64,000 nucleotides of DNA from JAPHSX01 sp041554195 (GCA_041554195.1 JBFFMJ010000008.1:77321-141320), one strand, 5' to 3'. Shown: positions 40,749 to 50,331, counted from the stretch's first letter. Numbers and translations are program-made. Notes: generated by a model not told the origin, from the sequence alone.

Positions 40749-41522
40749 TTAGCCGCGTAGCCCCACCCCCTTTTTCATTAGCCACAGGCTGTAGCTGTAG
40801 AGCACCGCGATAAACAGAAGTATCACACCGTAGGCCACCGCCAGCGAGATATCGCTCACCCCCAGCATGCCGTAGCGAAAGGTATTGACCATGTAGAGGA
40901 TGGGATTACCCAGCGACAGGGTCTGCCACAGCCCCGGCAGCATGCTCACCGAGTAGAAGACCCCGCCGAGGTAGGTGAGGGGCACCAGCACAAAGGTGGG
41001 GATGATGCTGATGTCATCGAAACTCTTGGCGAAGACGGCGTTAATAAAACCGGCCAGGGCGAAGAGGATCGAGGTGAGCAGCACCACGCTGAGGCTCACC
41101 CAGAGATTGTAAAAATGGATCTCGGTAAAGAACATCGCCACCAGCGTCACCATCACTCCAACGGTAAGTCCCCGTGCCACGCCCCCGGCGATATAGCCGA
41201 TAAGGATCAGCGAATGGGGGATGGGGGAGATCAACAGCTCCTCCACATAGTTGCTGAACTTTGCGCCGTAGAACGAGGAGACCACATTGGCGTAGGAGTT
41301 GGAGATGATGGTCATCATGATCAGCCCCGGCACGATGTAGTCCATGTAGCTAAAGCCCTCAATCGGGGCGAGCTGTGAGCCGATCATCTTACCGAAGATC
41401 ACAAAATAGAGGGCGGTGGTGATCATCGGCGGCAGGATGGTCTGGATCCAGATGCGGGCGAAGCGCCGCACCTCTTTGACCAGGATGGTGGTGAAGGCGA
41501 TGCGATAGGTATGTAGATCCAT
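40749..41522 (-). CDS. ABC-2 type exporter permease (YadH-like)
   Basis: The 257-aa permease has six membrane helices and the ABC-2 signature around VEELLISPIPHSLILIGYIAGG and LTYLGGVFYSVSMLPGLWQTLS. Its first residues (YRIAFTTILVKEVRRFARIW) match the YadH/NodJ-type group. It pairs with the ATPase gene upstream with a one-base overlap (TAATG). Substrate unknown; such pairs export lipids, polysaccharides or drugs. Confidence 0.9.
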   Translation of the reverse strand: MDLHTYRIAFTTILVKEVRRFARIWIQTILPPMITTALYFVIFGKMIGSQLAPIEGFSYMDYIVPGLIMMTIISNSYANVVSSFYGAKFSNYVEELLISPIPHSLILIGYIAGGVARGLTVGVMVTLVAMFFTEIHFYNLWVSLSVVLLTSILFALAGFINAVFAKSFDDISIIPTFVLVPLTYLGGVFYSVSMLPGLWQTLSLGNPILYMVNTFRYGMLGVSDISLAVAYGVILLFIAVLYSYSLWLMKKGVGLRG

Positions 41523-42445
41523 TATTTTTCTCCCCCACGCTCGACCAGATCGAGAAACAGCTCTTCCAGCCGGTTGGCCTTGTTGCGCATCGACATTACC
41601 TCAATGCCACTTCGACTCAGCTCCTCAAACACCACGTTAATCGTCTGCTCACGGCGCACCTCCATCTCCAGTGTCGTCTCATCGATGAGCTCTAGCGGGT
41701 AGCCGCATTGCAGGGTGGGGGCGACAGTAAGTGGCACGGCAAGGTCGAGGATAAAGGTCTCTTTATCGAGCTGGTTGATCAGCTGTTTGATCGAGGTATT
41801 TTCGACGATAGTCCCCTGGTCGATGATCGCCACATTGCGGCATAGCTGCTCCGCCTCCTCCAGGTAGTGGGTAGTGAGGATGATGGTCGTGCCCTCGCCA
41901 TTGACCTCGCGCAGGAACTGCCACATTGAGCGACGCAGTTCGATATCCACCCCGGCAGTGGGCTCATCGAGGATCAGCAGGCGCGGCTTATGCACCAGCG
42001 CACGGGCGATCATCAGCCGACGTTTCATACCGCCGGAGAGGCCCCGGGCGACGGCGCGCCGCTTCTCCCATAGCCCCAGTTTTTTCAGCGCCCACTCGCA
42101 ACGCTCGCGGGCCGTCTGCTTATCCACCCCGTAGTAGCCGGCCTGGTTGATCACGATCTCCTCCACCGGCTCGAACATGTTGAAGTTGAACTCCTGCGGC
42201 ACCAGACCCAGGTCACGCTTCACCCGCATCGGATGCTGTTGCATGTCATTACCGAAGACCTTCACACTGCCCGCGCTCTTGTTGACCAGTGAGGTGATGA
42301 TGCTGATGGTGGTCGATTTGCCCGCGCCGTTGGGGCCGAGCAGGGCGAAAAAATCGCCCTCTTCCACATTCAGGTCGATGCCCTTGAGGGCGACAAAACC
42401 GTTGCGATAGGTCTTTTTCAGACCGCTGATTTCCAGGGCGTGCAT
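41522..42445 (-). CDS. ABC transporter ATP-binding protein (YadG-like)
   Basis: The 307-aa ATPase has Walker A LLGPNGAGKSTTISIIT, Q-loop PQEFNFN, signature LSGGMKRRLMIARAL, Walker B LLILDEPTAGVD and H-loop TTHYLEEAE. It energises the YadH-like permease downstream. I use the ATG at 42445; a TTG four codons earlier is possible. The C-terminal 90 residues are the regulatory tail of this subfamily. Confidence 0.92.
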   Translation of the reverse strand: MHALEISGLKKTYRNGFVALKGIDLNVEEGDFFALLGPNGAGKSTTISIITSLVNKSAGSVKVFGNDMQQHPMRVKRDLGLVPQEFNFNMFEPVEEIVINQAGYYGVDKQTARERCEWALKKLGLWEKRRAVARGLSGGMKRRLMIARALVHKPRLLILDEPTAGVDIELRRSMWQFLREVNGEGTTIILTTHYLEEAEQLCRNVAIIDQGTIVENTSIKQLINQLDKETFILDLAVPLTVAPTLQCGYPLELIDETTLEMEVRREQTINVVFEELSRSGIEVMSMRNKANRLEELFLDLVERGGEK

Positions 42446-42666
42446 AGCTTTACTCAAACACTTCGTTGGGGGTAGGTACGCAGTCTACCGCAGCGCCTGC
42501 AATGGTGCTATTTGAGCTTGCCAGTTGTGACCCGTTGGGCGTTGACCCTACGTATGTTGCGTGATACAAAACCCTGCGACTACTGGAGAAATAGAACAAT
42601 AAGTGACATTTCCTGCCGCTGCCTGCATGCGCTTGGGGGAAAGGGAAGGGACTACATAGGGAGAGC

Positions 42667-43989
42667 ATGATGTCTGACGCAACATATATGGTGGTATTTC
42701 GCGGTGAACTGGTCGATGGGGCCGAACTGGAGCAGGTCAAAGAGACCCTGCAAAACCTCTGTAAACTGACTCGCGACAAGGTCGAACAGCTGTTTAATCT
42801 GCCGGCGGTGGTGTTGAAGAAGAATCTCAGCCATGATCTGGCAGAGAGTTTCAAGCATCAGCTGGAGAGGGTCGGCATCATCACCGAGGTTAAGGCGATG
42901 GACGATGCGAAGCTGGTCGTGGTGAGCGACAACACCCTCGCGGTCGCGGCACCCACCGTAGCGGATGCCGGTGGCGATGCCGCCGACACAACCTCAACAG
43001 AGGCCGCTGCCGATGGGCAGGGCAGCCGACTGCAGGTGGAGTTTCACGGCAAGGGAGACGAGTATTTCAAGATCTGGATCGTCAACATCTTCCTCACCAT
43101 CCTGACCGTTGGCATCTACTCGGCCTGGGCCAAGGTGCGCAACCATCGCTACTTCTACAGCAATACACAAATCGGTGAGGGCAGCTTCGAGTACACCGCC
43201 GACCCGGTGGCGATCCTCAAGGGGCGTATCGTCGCGGTGATCTTCCTGCTGCTGTTTAACTATGCGGGAACCACACTGCCGTTCGGCGGCGTCCTGTATG
43301 GCATGTTGTCGGTTATATTATTGATTTCGATGCCGTGGTTAATTAACCGCTCCATGGCATTTCGTAATCGGAATACGGTCTACCGTAATGTGCGTTTTGG
43401 GTTTGATGGAAACTATGGGGGAGCATTGAAGGCATTCGTGCTGTGGCCTCTTGCGGGGGCCTTTACCGCCGGTATCCTCATGCCCTATGCCGTGTACAAA
43501 CAGAAGAGCTACATTGTGCAGTGTTCGCGTTATGGTACCAGCAGCTTTGAAACGGAATTTGGGTGGCGTGAGGTGTATGGGGTGGCGATTCGTGCCTTCC
43601 TTGCAATGATTCTAGCTGGTGTATTGTTGCTTGTTCCCTTTGTGGGGCCTTTACTCGCTTTGCCTATCTACCTGCTCGCCTTTGCCTACTTTACCGCTAA
43701 TGTCGGCAATCTGGTCTATAACGGCAGCAAGCTGCAGTCACATGGTTTTGACTCAAGCCTGGAAACCGGGGGGCTGGCAATGCTCTACTTCACCAACTGG
43801 CTGATTGTGGCCTTTACCCTCGGACTGGGTACGCCCTGGGCTAAGGTAAGGCTGGCCAATTACCGTGCTGAACACCTGGCGCTTCTGGTGGACGGTTCGC
43901 TCGACAACTTCATTGCCGCCGAAGAGAAGAACGTCAGCTCTCTGGGTGAAGAGATCGGTGAGGCCTTCGACTTAGATATCGGCCTGTAA
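42667..43989 (+). CDS. DUF898 (YjgN-like) membrane protein
   Basis: The 440-aa protein begins with a soluble domain of about 85 residues (YMVVFRGELVDGAELEQVKE ... SFKHQLERVGIITEVKAMD), then an Ala/Asp-rich linker, then the DUF898 membrane region with repeated motifs: YFKIWIVNIFLTILTVGIYS, AWAKVRNHRYFYSNT, and later LYFTNWLIVAFTLGLGTPWAK. The soluble N-terminal domain is an addition to the basic YjgN form. Function unknown. GGGAGA precedes the ATG. It is coupled to an M48 peptidase gene by a one-base overlap. Confidence 0.85.
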   Translation: MMSDATYMVVFRGELVDGAELEQVKETLQNLCKLTRDKVEQLFNLPAVVLKKNLSHDLAESFKHQLERVGIITEVKAMDDAKLVVVSDNTLAVAAPTVADAGGDAADTTSTEAAADGQGSRLQVEFHGKGDEYFKIWIVNIFLTILTVGIYSAWAKVRNHRYFYSNTQIGEGSFEYTADPVAILKGRIVAVIFLLLFNYAGTTLPFGGVLYGMLSVILLISMPWLINRSMAFRNRNTVYRNVRFGFDGNYGGALKAFVLWPLAGAFTAGILMPYAVYKQKSYIVQCSRYGTSSFETEFGWREVYGVAIRAFLAMILAGVLLLVPFVGPLLALPIYLLAFAYFTANVGNLVYNGSKLQSHGFDSSLETGGLAMLYFTNWLIVAFTLGLGTPWAKVRLANYRAEHLALLVDGSLDNFIAAEEKNVSSLGEEIGEAFDLDIGL

Positions 43990-45053
43990 TGGAGATCACC
44001 GGCGAGTTATACGACGGCAAGACCTCGGCCCATTGGTCGGCGCGGCTAACGGCACATGCGGGTGGCCTGCTGCAACTGCATTGGGATGAGGGCACGAGCA
44101 ACTACCCGCTCGATACGGTAGCGATCACCTCGCGTCTCGGCAACACGCCGCGCTACCTCACCCTGCCCGATGGGCGAAAATTCGAGACCCGCGACAACGA
44201 CGCCGTCGATGCCCTGTTGCAACAACACAGCCAGCAGGGTATTCACGGCTGGCAGTCCTACCTGCACAAGCTGGAGAGTCATCTCCACTATGTCGCGCTG
44301 GCGCTGGTGGTGGTGATCGCCTTCAGCTGGGGCATGCTGAAGTACGGCCTGCCCGCCGCCTCCGAGGGGATTGCCTACGCGCTGCCGCAAAACATCATGC
44401 AGAATGCCACCGACTCCACGCTGGCGTTTCTCGACGACCACTATCTGGAGCCCTCCGAGCTGGACGAGGCGGTGCAGCAGCGACTCGCCGCACGTTTTGC
44501 CGCGATGAGTAAACAGGTCGAGCAGGGGTTCAATTACCAGCTGCTGTTTCGCAAGGGTGGCGAAATGCTGGGGGCCAACGCCTTCGCCCTGCCTTCCGGC
44601 ACCATCGTCATGACCGACGAACTGGTCGCTATCGCTAATAATGACGAAGAGTTGGTCGCCGTGCTGGCCCACGAACTGGGGCACGTGGTTAACCGCCATA
44701 GCCTGCGCCAGGTGCTGCAAAACTCCGCTCTCTCGCTCGCCATCACCTACACCACAGGCGATGCCAGCTCCCTCATCGTCGCCCTGCCGGTGTTGTTCGT
44801 ACAGATGGGCTACTCACGCAAGTTTGAACACGAGGCCGATCAATTCGCCTACGACTACCTGCAACACAACGCGATCGCCACACAGCACTTCGCCACCATC
44901 CTCGAAGGACTAGAGGCCGCCCATATGGTACGTCGCGATAAACATAAAGAGAACAAGAAGGAAGAAGGGAGCAAGGTTGTTGATGTGTTTGAATATCTCT
45001 CCACGCATCCACCTACAGCAGAGCGGGTTAAGCGGTTTCGTGAGGAGGGGTGA
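43989..45053 (+). CDS. M48-family metallopeptidase, membrane-anchored
   Basis: The 354-aa protein has an N-terminal strand-rich domain (about 90 residues), one membrane helix (HYVALALVVVIAFSWGMLKYG) and an M48 catalytic domain with the zinc motif LAHELGHVVNRHS (HELGH, about residues 228-232) and the third ligand in KFEHEADQFAYDYL. It likely degrades or processes envelope proteins. Its start overlaps the DUF898 stop, a pairing seen in other proteobacteria, so the DUF898 protein may be a substrate or partner. Confidence 0.92.
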   Translation: MEITGELYDGKTSAHWSARLTAHAGGLLQLHWDEGTSNYPLDTVAITSRLGNTPRYLTLPDGRKFETRDNDAVDALLQQHSQQGIHGWQSYLHKLESHLHYVALALVVVIAFSWGMLKYGLPAASEGIAYALPQNIMQNATDSTLAFLDDHYLEPSELDEAVQQRLAARFAAMSKQVEQGFNYQLLFRKGGEMLGANAFALPSGTIVMTDELVAIANNDEELVAVLAHELGHVVNRHSLRQVLQNSALSLAITYTTGDASSLIVALPVLFVQMGYSRKFEHEADQFAYDYLQHNAIATQHFATILEGLEAAHMVRRDKHKENKKEEGSKVVDVFEYLSTHPPTAERVKRFREEG

Positions 45054-45154
45054 TTGAAAAGCGTTATATGCCACACTCGATTTAGAGGAGTCTGAGCATT
45101 TTTAAACGTAACAAAACTTTTTTTAACTAATACGTTCACCTTAAATATATTGTT

Positions 45155-45176
45155 GTGGGCACCGTGAGGTGCCCAC
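45155..45176. terminator. Hairpin between convergent M48 and M16 genes
   Basis: Perfect stem GTGGGCACC (45155-45163)/GGTGCCCAC (45168-45176) with a 4-nt loop GTGA, between two converging genes. The T-tract is imperfect on both strands (CTTGCGTTTT on plus; AACAATATATTT on minus), so strength is uncertain. Confidence 0.55.
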
Positions 45177-45184
45177 CTTGCGTT

Positions 45185-48100
45185 TTAGAGCTTGATGATC
45201 TCCAGCCCCTGCTTATTTTCTAATGTTCCCGGATCACTGATCACGGCGGTGCTGGCCAGTTCGGGTTTGAGGTAGGTCGCGGCGACCTGTTTCAGGTCGC
45301 TCTCGGTTACCGCCAGGATACGGGCACGGAAGCGGCGGCGTTGCTCCGAGGTGCGACCGTGCAGCGTGGCGTAGAAACTTTTCTTCGCCTCGCCGGCGGG
45401 GGAGCCGGGTTTGTCGATGCTGCTGATGACGCCGAGGATCGCCTCCTCTACTAGTCGCCATTCATGGTCGTTTTCCTGTAGCCAGCTGACGGAATTGTCG
45501 AAGTCGGCCAGGGTCTCGTCTAGACGCGGGTCGCGGTAGGAGTAGAAGCGGAAGGCGCCGCTGTCGGTGTCGTAGCTGGCACCGCCGCCGTAGGCACCGC
45601 CCTGCTCGCGAATGGTGCGGTGCAGGTAGTTATTGCGCAGGAAGCCGCCCAGCACCATCAGTGCAGGGGCATCGTTATGTTCGATGCAGACGCCAGGATA
45701 GGCCTTGGCGCAGAAGTTGACCTGGGTCGAGGTGGCCCACCCCTGCTGCAGCTGACCGCTGGCGGCGGCGGGCAGGTAGAGCCCGCTGTTGGCAGCGGCG
45801 CTGTGGCCCTGCCAGCGTTGTTGCAGGTGCCCGGTGATCTCTGCGCGCTGCTCGGCCTCGCCAATCAGGAGTAGCTGTCGTGGGGCTTGCAGCAGGGTGT
45901 CGCGCAGACGCTCCAGTTTGGCGGCGAAGGCCGATAGCGCCTCGGTGTCGTCGAGGCTGTCGTCCAGTGCCTTAAGGTGTTTCACACCGCCCAGGCCGCT
46001 CCAGTTGTGTTGCTGTGCTGCGCTGGGGCTGAGCCCGGCGCTGGCGGCGACCATCGCCAGACTGTGCCCGGCACTGGTGACGCGCTGCTCGCGATACATG
46101 CGCTCCTGTGCCACCAGCTCACGGATACGGGGCAGCTCATCGAAGCGGGCGGACTCGAAGGTCTCCAGCATCAGGTCGGCCAGTGCCGCCTGGTTGCGCA
46201 CCAGCGCCTTGCCGGAGAGGGTGAAGCTGCCGCGACACTGTTGCAGGTCGTCCACCGCGCCGCGCAATGAGATGCTGGCCCCGATACCGCCGGTGACCGC
46301 TGATTGAATGGACTGTGAGGCCAGGTAGTCACGACCAGCGCTGCCAACCTCGGTCAGGATGTCGGTAAAGATCGGCAGCAGCTGTGCCAGCTCGGCGTCC
46401 AGCTCGGGCAGATCGACCACCACCTGCTGGTAGACGATGCCGTTGGTGCCGCAGGCATACCAGCTGGCGGGCATGGTGCCGATGGTGTCATTTTCACCCT
46501 CGGCGATCGTCAGTTCGGCGGGGATATCTTCCAGTCCCACCTTGGGCAGCTGCTCGGGGTCGTCGGTCTGTTCCTGACGTTGTGCTAGGGCGGCGGCCTG
46601 TTCGATCACCTGCTGCTTCTGCGCGTCGTTCATGCTGGACTTGATGGCAGCGAGGCGTTCGGCTTCTCTGGCGGCACGCTGTTCGCTGAGTTGAGTGTCG
46701 GGGGACATCACCAGCCGTACCCGGTGGGGATTTTCCAGCACCTCGCGGGCCAGCCTCTTGATGAACTCTGGGTCCTCGATCTGCTGGCGTAGCTTTTCCA
46801 GAATGGGGTCGATGTCGAGTGCGGCCTGTGCATCGGCGCCATGCAACACAGTACCGAGGGCATTAACGATCAGGTGCAGGCCGTAGGGAAAACCGTCGCC
46901 GCTTACCTCGCGCTGTGACAGCTCGTACTGGTGCAACACCGCCTCCACCATCTCCTTATCCACACCGTTGTCGGCGACATCCTGGAGTACCTCGAGTACC
47001 AGTTGCTCGACGGCCTCGGCGTGCTCCGGGTTGGAACCCTCCAGACCGGCGGCGAACATCATCTCGCGAGTCGAGTCGGAGAGGCCGCATAGCGGTGAGG
47101 GGGCGCTGCCAAGGTTGGTGGTCTCCAGCGCGTGGCGCAGGGGCGAGGCCCCGTTGTCGAGCAATACACCGGAGAGTAAATGGGCGCGCATCACCTCTTC
47201 GGCGTCGATCGATTTGCCGAGCAGCCAGCCGAGTACGATGTGGGTCTTGTCTTCGGTATCCTCCTCACCATCAAGGGCGTAGCGATCCTCGACCTGCACG
47301 GGGGCAGTGAAGCGCTGCTCGTCGGGTACGGAGATATCGATATCGAGGTGCTTAAACTGTTTCAACGCACCCTCTTCAAACACCGCCTGATGCTCGGCGG
47401 CGGGAATATCGCCAAAGGTCATAAAGACCGCGTTGCTGGGGTGGTAGTGCTTGGCGTGAAAGGCCTTAAGCTCTTCGTAGCTGAGGTCGGGGATCGCCTC
47501 CGGATCACCACCGGAGTTGTGGTGGTAGGTGATAGTGGGGAAGAGCTCGCGGCTCAGGGCCTGATAGAGGGCGGAGACCGGGGAGCTCATCGCCCCCTTC
47601 ATTTCGTTAAACACCACACCCTTATAAACCAGCTCGGAGTCGGGATTAGCTGCCTCGGCAAACTCCACACGGTGCCCCTCCTGCAGGAAGTCCATCTCGT
47701 TGAGGGTGGGGAAGAAGGTGGCATCAAGATAGACATTGAGCAGGTTGCTGAAGTCCTTGCGGTTGCGGCTGGCGAAGGGGTAGGCGGTCCAGTCGGCCGA
47801 GGTAAAGGCATTCATAAAGGTGTTAAGCGAGCGGCGCGTCATCATAAAGAAGGGGTCGCGCACCGGGTAGCGCGCACTGCCACAGAGGCTGGTGTGCTCC
47901 AGGATGTGGGCCACCCCGGTGGAGTCCTGTGGCACGGTACGAAAGGCTACGAGGAAGGTGTTCTGGTCATCATCACTGGCCAGGTGCAGGTGCGAGGCAC
48001 CGGTCTCCCTGTGGCGAAACTCCTGAAGTTCCAGATTCAGGGAGGGGATGCGCTGGGCGCGTAGAAACTCAAATGCCGCGTTAGTTTCGGGGTGACTCAT
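45185..48100 (-). CDS. PreP-like M16C metalloprotease
   Basis: The 971-aa length and sequence match the presequence protease/insulinase M16C group. The inverted zinc motif is HILEHTSLCGSARYPVRDPF (HxxEH, about residues 66-70), with the third ligand Glu in YKGVVFNEMKGAMSSP. There are four alpha/beta repeats, and the C-terminal pair with YRDPRLDETLADFD and the Arg/Tyr substrate-binding residues (GGAYGGGASYD). It has no signal peptide, so it should degrade peptides in the cytoplasm. It stands alone as a transcript, with a hairpin after the stop. Confidence 0.93.
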   Translation of the reverse strand: MSHPETNAAFEFLRAQRIPSLNLELQEFRHRETGASHLHLASDDDQNTFLVAFRTVPQDSTGVAHILEHTSLCGSARYPVRDPFFMMTRRSLNTFMNAFTSADWTAYPFASRNRKDFSNLLNVYLDATFFPTLNEMDFLQEGHRVEFAEAANPDSELVYKGVVFNEMKGAMSSPVSALYQALSRELFPTITYHHNSGGDPEAIPDLSYEELKAFHAKHYHPSNAVFMTFGDIPAAEHQAVFEEGALKQFKHLDIDISVPDEQRFTAPVQVEDRYALDGEEDTEDKTHIVLGWLLGKSIDAEEVMRAHLLSGVLLDNGASPLRHALETTNLGSAPSPLCGLSDSTREMMFAAGLEGSNPEHAEAVEQLVLEVLQDVADNGVDKEMVEAVLHQYELSQREVSGDGFPYGLHLIVNALGTVLHGADAQAALDIDPILEKLRQQIEDPEFIKRLAREVLENPHRVRLVMSPDTQLSEQRAAREAERLAAIKSSMNDAQKQQVIEQAAALAQRQEQTDDPEQLPKVGLEDIPAELTIAEGENDTIGTMPASWYACGTNGIVYQQVVVDLPELDAELAQLLPIFTDILTEVGSAGRDYLASQSIQSAVTGGIGASISLRGAVDDLQQCRGSFTLSGKALVRNQAALADLMLETFESARFDELPRIRELVAQERMYREQRVTSAGHSLAMVAASAGLSPSAAQQHNWSGLGGVKHLKALDDSLDDTEALSAFAAKLERLRDTLLQAPRQLLLIGEAEQRAEITGHLQQRWQGHSAAANSGLYLPAAASGQLQQGWATSTQVNFCAKAYPGVCIEHNDAPALMVLGGFLRNNYLHRTIREQGGAYGGGASYDTDSGAFRFYSYRDPRLDETLADFDNSVSWLQENDHEWRLVEEAILGVISSIDKPGSPAGEAKKSFYATLHGRTSEQRRRFRARILAVTESDLKQVAATYLKPELASTAVISDPGTLENKQGLEIIKL

Positions 48101-48214
48101 GGATGTCGCTTTCCTTTGTGAAGGTTCGGTCTTCTAGTAAATATTGTGGCAAGCGCCATAGTATACAAGGATTGTCGGATTGGTTGCCTGCCGAGATCAC
48201 TCTACAATGTCCCT

Positions 48215-48979
48215 ATGGAACTCTTCGACACCCATTGCCACCTCGATGTGGCCGATTTCGACCCCGACCGGGCGGCGGTGCTGGCCCGTGCCCGTGGTGT
48301 CGGGGTGGGGCAGATGGTGATCCCGGCGGTCGATGCGGCGGGCTGGCCGGGGCTTCTCGACTTATGTCGCCGTGAAACGGGGCTCTATCCCGCCCTGGGC
48401 CTCCACCCAATCTTTATTGACCGCCATCGCGAGGAAGACCTTGTCTCACTGCGCCATCTGGTGGAGCAGGAGCACCCCATTGCCATCGGCGAGATCGGTC
48501 TCGACTTCTATCTCAAAGAGCTGGACCGTGAGCGCCAGCAGTGGCTGTTCGAGCGGCAGTTACAGATCGCCGCTGAATTCCAGCTGCCGGTGTTACTGCA
48601 TGTACGCAAGGCCCACGATGAGGTGCTGTCGACGCTCAAGCGGGTGAAGTTTAGCCACGGTGGTATCGCCCACGCCTTTAACGGCAGCCGACAGCAGGCA
48701 CAGCAGTATATCGACCTTGGCTTCAAGCTGGGCTTCGGCGGCATGGTTACCTACGAGCGTTCCAGCAAGCTGCGTCAACTGGCAGCTGAACTGCCGCTGG
48801 CATCGCTGGTGCTGGAGACCGATGCCCCCGATATGACCCCCAGTGCCCACCATGGCGGGCGTAACAGTCCCGAGTATCTGCCTGAGGTGTTACAGGCACT
48901 GGCCGCGCTGCGTGGTATGGGGGCGCAAGAGCTGGCAGAGCGACTACTGGTGAATAGTCGTGAATTGTTGCTGCGGTGA
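48215..48979 (+). CDS. TatD-family metal-dependent hydrolase
   Basis: The 254-aa TIM-barrel protein shows the TatD metal sites: FDTHCHLD at the N-terminus, IGEIGLDFY, VLLHVRKAHDEVL, HAFNGSRQQ and LETDAPDMTP. TatD enzymes are Mg-dependent 3'-5' nucleases or deoxyribonuclease-like. The ATG at 48215 places THCHLD at residue 6, as in the family; an upstream in-frame start would add 23 residues. It resembles E. coli YjjV rather than TatD proper. Confidence 0.93.
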   Translation: MELFDTHCHLDVADFDPDRAAVLARARGVGVGQMVIPAVDAAGWPGLLDLCRRETGLYPALGLHPIFIDRHREEDLVSLRHLVEQEHPIAIGEIGLDFYLKELDRERQQWLFERQLQIAAEFQLPVLLHVRKAHDEVLSTLKRVKFSHGGIAHAFNGSRQQAQQYIDLGFKLGFGGMVTYERSSKLRQLAAELPLASLVLETDAPDMTPSAHHGGRNSPEYLPEVLQALAALRGMGAQELAERLLVNSRELLLR

Positions 48980-49060
48980 AATAAATCAAAAATCGTGTCA
49001 ACCGATCCTGAGCCACTGCGTTATTACTGGTGACACAGACAAAAACTTTGGAGAACAAAC

Positions 49061-49387
49061 ATGAAATGGTCAATGATTTTGGGTAGTGGTTTTATGGCAA
49101 TGGCGCTGGCATCCGCCAGTGTTTCGGCTGAAGAGGAGGGTGATAAGGTTCGCACCCGTACCGAGGCCCAGGAGCGCGTCAACATGCAGGAGAATGGTGA
49201 GCAGACGCGTACCCAGACCCGTACTCGCACTGAAGATGGCGAGGGTGAGCAGACCCAAATCCAGACCCAAACTCAAGCACGCAATGAGGATGGTGAGGGC
49301 GAGCAGCGTAAAGAGCAGCACATGCATCAACACCAGCATCAGCAACGCGCTGCCAGTCGTCCCGCCGGTGGCGGTGGTCGCCGCTAG
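49061..49387 (+). CDS. Small exported Gln/Glu/Thr-rich low-complexity protein
   Basis: I do not recognise this 108-aa protein. It has a signal peptide (MILGSGFMAMALASASVSAE), then repeats of charged and polar residues including RTRTEDGEGEQTQIQTQTQA and RNEDGEGEQ (a DNA-level repeat of about 24 bp), then a His/Gln patch HMHQHQHQQR and a Gly/Arg end GGGGRR. GGAG lies 8 nt before the ATG. It directly precedes the sigma-factor gene, which follows within 41 bp, so it may belong to that regulon. The His patch could bind metal; that is inference. Confidence 0.65.
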   Translation: MKWSMILGSGFMAMALASASVSAEEEGDKVRTRTEAQERVNMQENGEQTRTQTRTRTEDGEGEQTQIQTQTQARNEDGEGEQRKEQHMHQHQHQQRAASRPAGGGGRR

Positions 49388-49427
49388 GTCGTTCTGGGCC
49401 GATTAGCTAGATCGCAAGGAGTCTTCA

Positions 49428-49967
49428 CTGGAGAGGCGAGCCGAACTGGAGCAATTTCTGGCGGGGGTGGAGCGGCGTGCCTTCCACTTTGCCAGGGTCG
49501 CCACCAGTAATGAAGACGATGCGCTGGAGATCGTGCAGGAGGCGATGTTTAAGCTGGTGCAGCGCTACGCGGATAGAGAGTCTGCGCAGTGGCCGGCACT
49601 GTTTCATCGCATTCTGCAAAGCCGTATCCGCGACTGGTATCGGCGCAGTGCAGTACGCAACCGTCTGCGGGTCTGGTTCGGTGGCGCGGATGATGAAGGT
49701 GATGACCCGCTTGAAAACCAGCCCGCCCCTCACACCGAGGGACCACAGCAGTCGCTGCAAAATGCGCGTTTTGGAGACGAGCTGGAGCGGGCCCTTCACG
49801 CACTACCCAACCGTCAGCAACAGGCTTTTCTGTTGCGAGCCTGGGAGGGACTGAGTGTGGAGGCGACGGCACAGGCAATGGGCTGTTCAGGTGGTAGCGT
49901 GAAGACACACTACTCACGGGCGATAAAGGTGTTGCGTGAACGGCTGGAGGGATTTAATGGAGAATGA
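49428..49967 (+). CDS. ECF-type RNA polymerase sigma factor, probable CTG start
   Basis: The protein (179 aa from the proposed start) has sigma region 2 (EQFLAGVERRAFHFARVATS, DDALEIVQEAMFKLVQRYAD) with WPALFHRILQSRIRDWYRR, and region 4 (LHALPNRQQQAFLLRAWEGL, SVEATAQAMGCSGGSVKTHY). No ATG is available; the only GTG (49467) would cut off residues before ERRAF that family members have. An AAGGAG at 49416-49421 lies exactly 6 nt before CTG 49428, which restores the usual N-terminus; a TAG at 49404 bounds the frame. The next gene overlaps by 11 nt. Confidence 0.85.
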   Translation: MERRAELEQFLAGVERRAFHFARVATSNEDDALEIVQEAMFKLVQRYADRESAQWPALFHRILQSRIRDWYRRSAVRNRLRVWFGGADDEGDDPLENQPAPHTEGPQQSLQNARFGDELERALHALPNRQQQAFLLRAWEGLSVEATAQAMGCSGGSVKTHYSRAIKVLRERLEGFNGE

Positions 49968-50331
49968 CGACAAACAATTTATTGAGCAGGTCAGGCAGGG
50001 GCTGGATGAGTGCGTTGAGCAACAGTCACCCAGGTTACAGGGCCGACTGCGAGCGGCTCGACGTGAGGCGCTAAGCGGTGCCACAGGCAGGCCTGCAAAT
50101 CTCGCAAGGCATCGCTGGCTGGGTGCCGCGCTGGCCTCGTTGTTTGTGGTCATCGCCAGCACTAGTCTGTGGTTTGAATCCTCACAAGGGCCTGAGAGTA
50201 GTGTGGAGTCGCAACTACTGGCGGTGAGTGCGAGTGATCAGCAGATGCTGCGCCAGGGCGACGACATGGAGCTCTACCAGGACCTGGAATTTTACTACTG
50301 GCTGCAACAGGAGCAGGCCCATGCGGGCTAG
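49957..50331 (+). CDS. DUF3619-type membrane protein, candidate anti-sigma factor
   Basis: The 124-aa protein has a cytoplasmic N-terminus of about 50 residues (QFIEQVRQGLDECVEQQSPRL), one membrane helix (HRWLGAALASLFVVIASTSLWF, about residues 49-69) and a periplasmic C-terminus ending in YQDLEFYYWLQQEQ. This matches DUF3619, which sits next to ECF sigma genes. A short cytoplasmic domain plus one helix is the layout of anti-sigma factors, but no zinc-anti-sigma motif is present. GGAGGG precedes the ATG, which is inside the sigma gene's 3' end. Confidence 0.75.
   Translation: MENDDKQFIEQVRQGLDECVEQQSPRLQGRLRAARREALSGATGRPANLARHRWLGAALASLFVVIASTSLWFESSQGPESSVESQLLAVSASDQQMLRQGDDMELYQDLEFYYWLQQEQAHAG

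Noticed and set aside
47180..48064. 294-aa open frame opposite the M16 protease gene
   Set aside because: Mirror frame with no domain; the protease motifs on the other strand are unambiguous.
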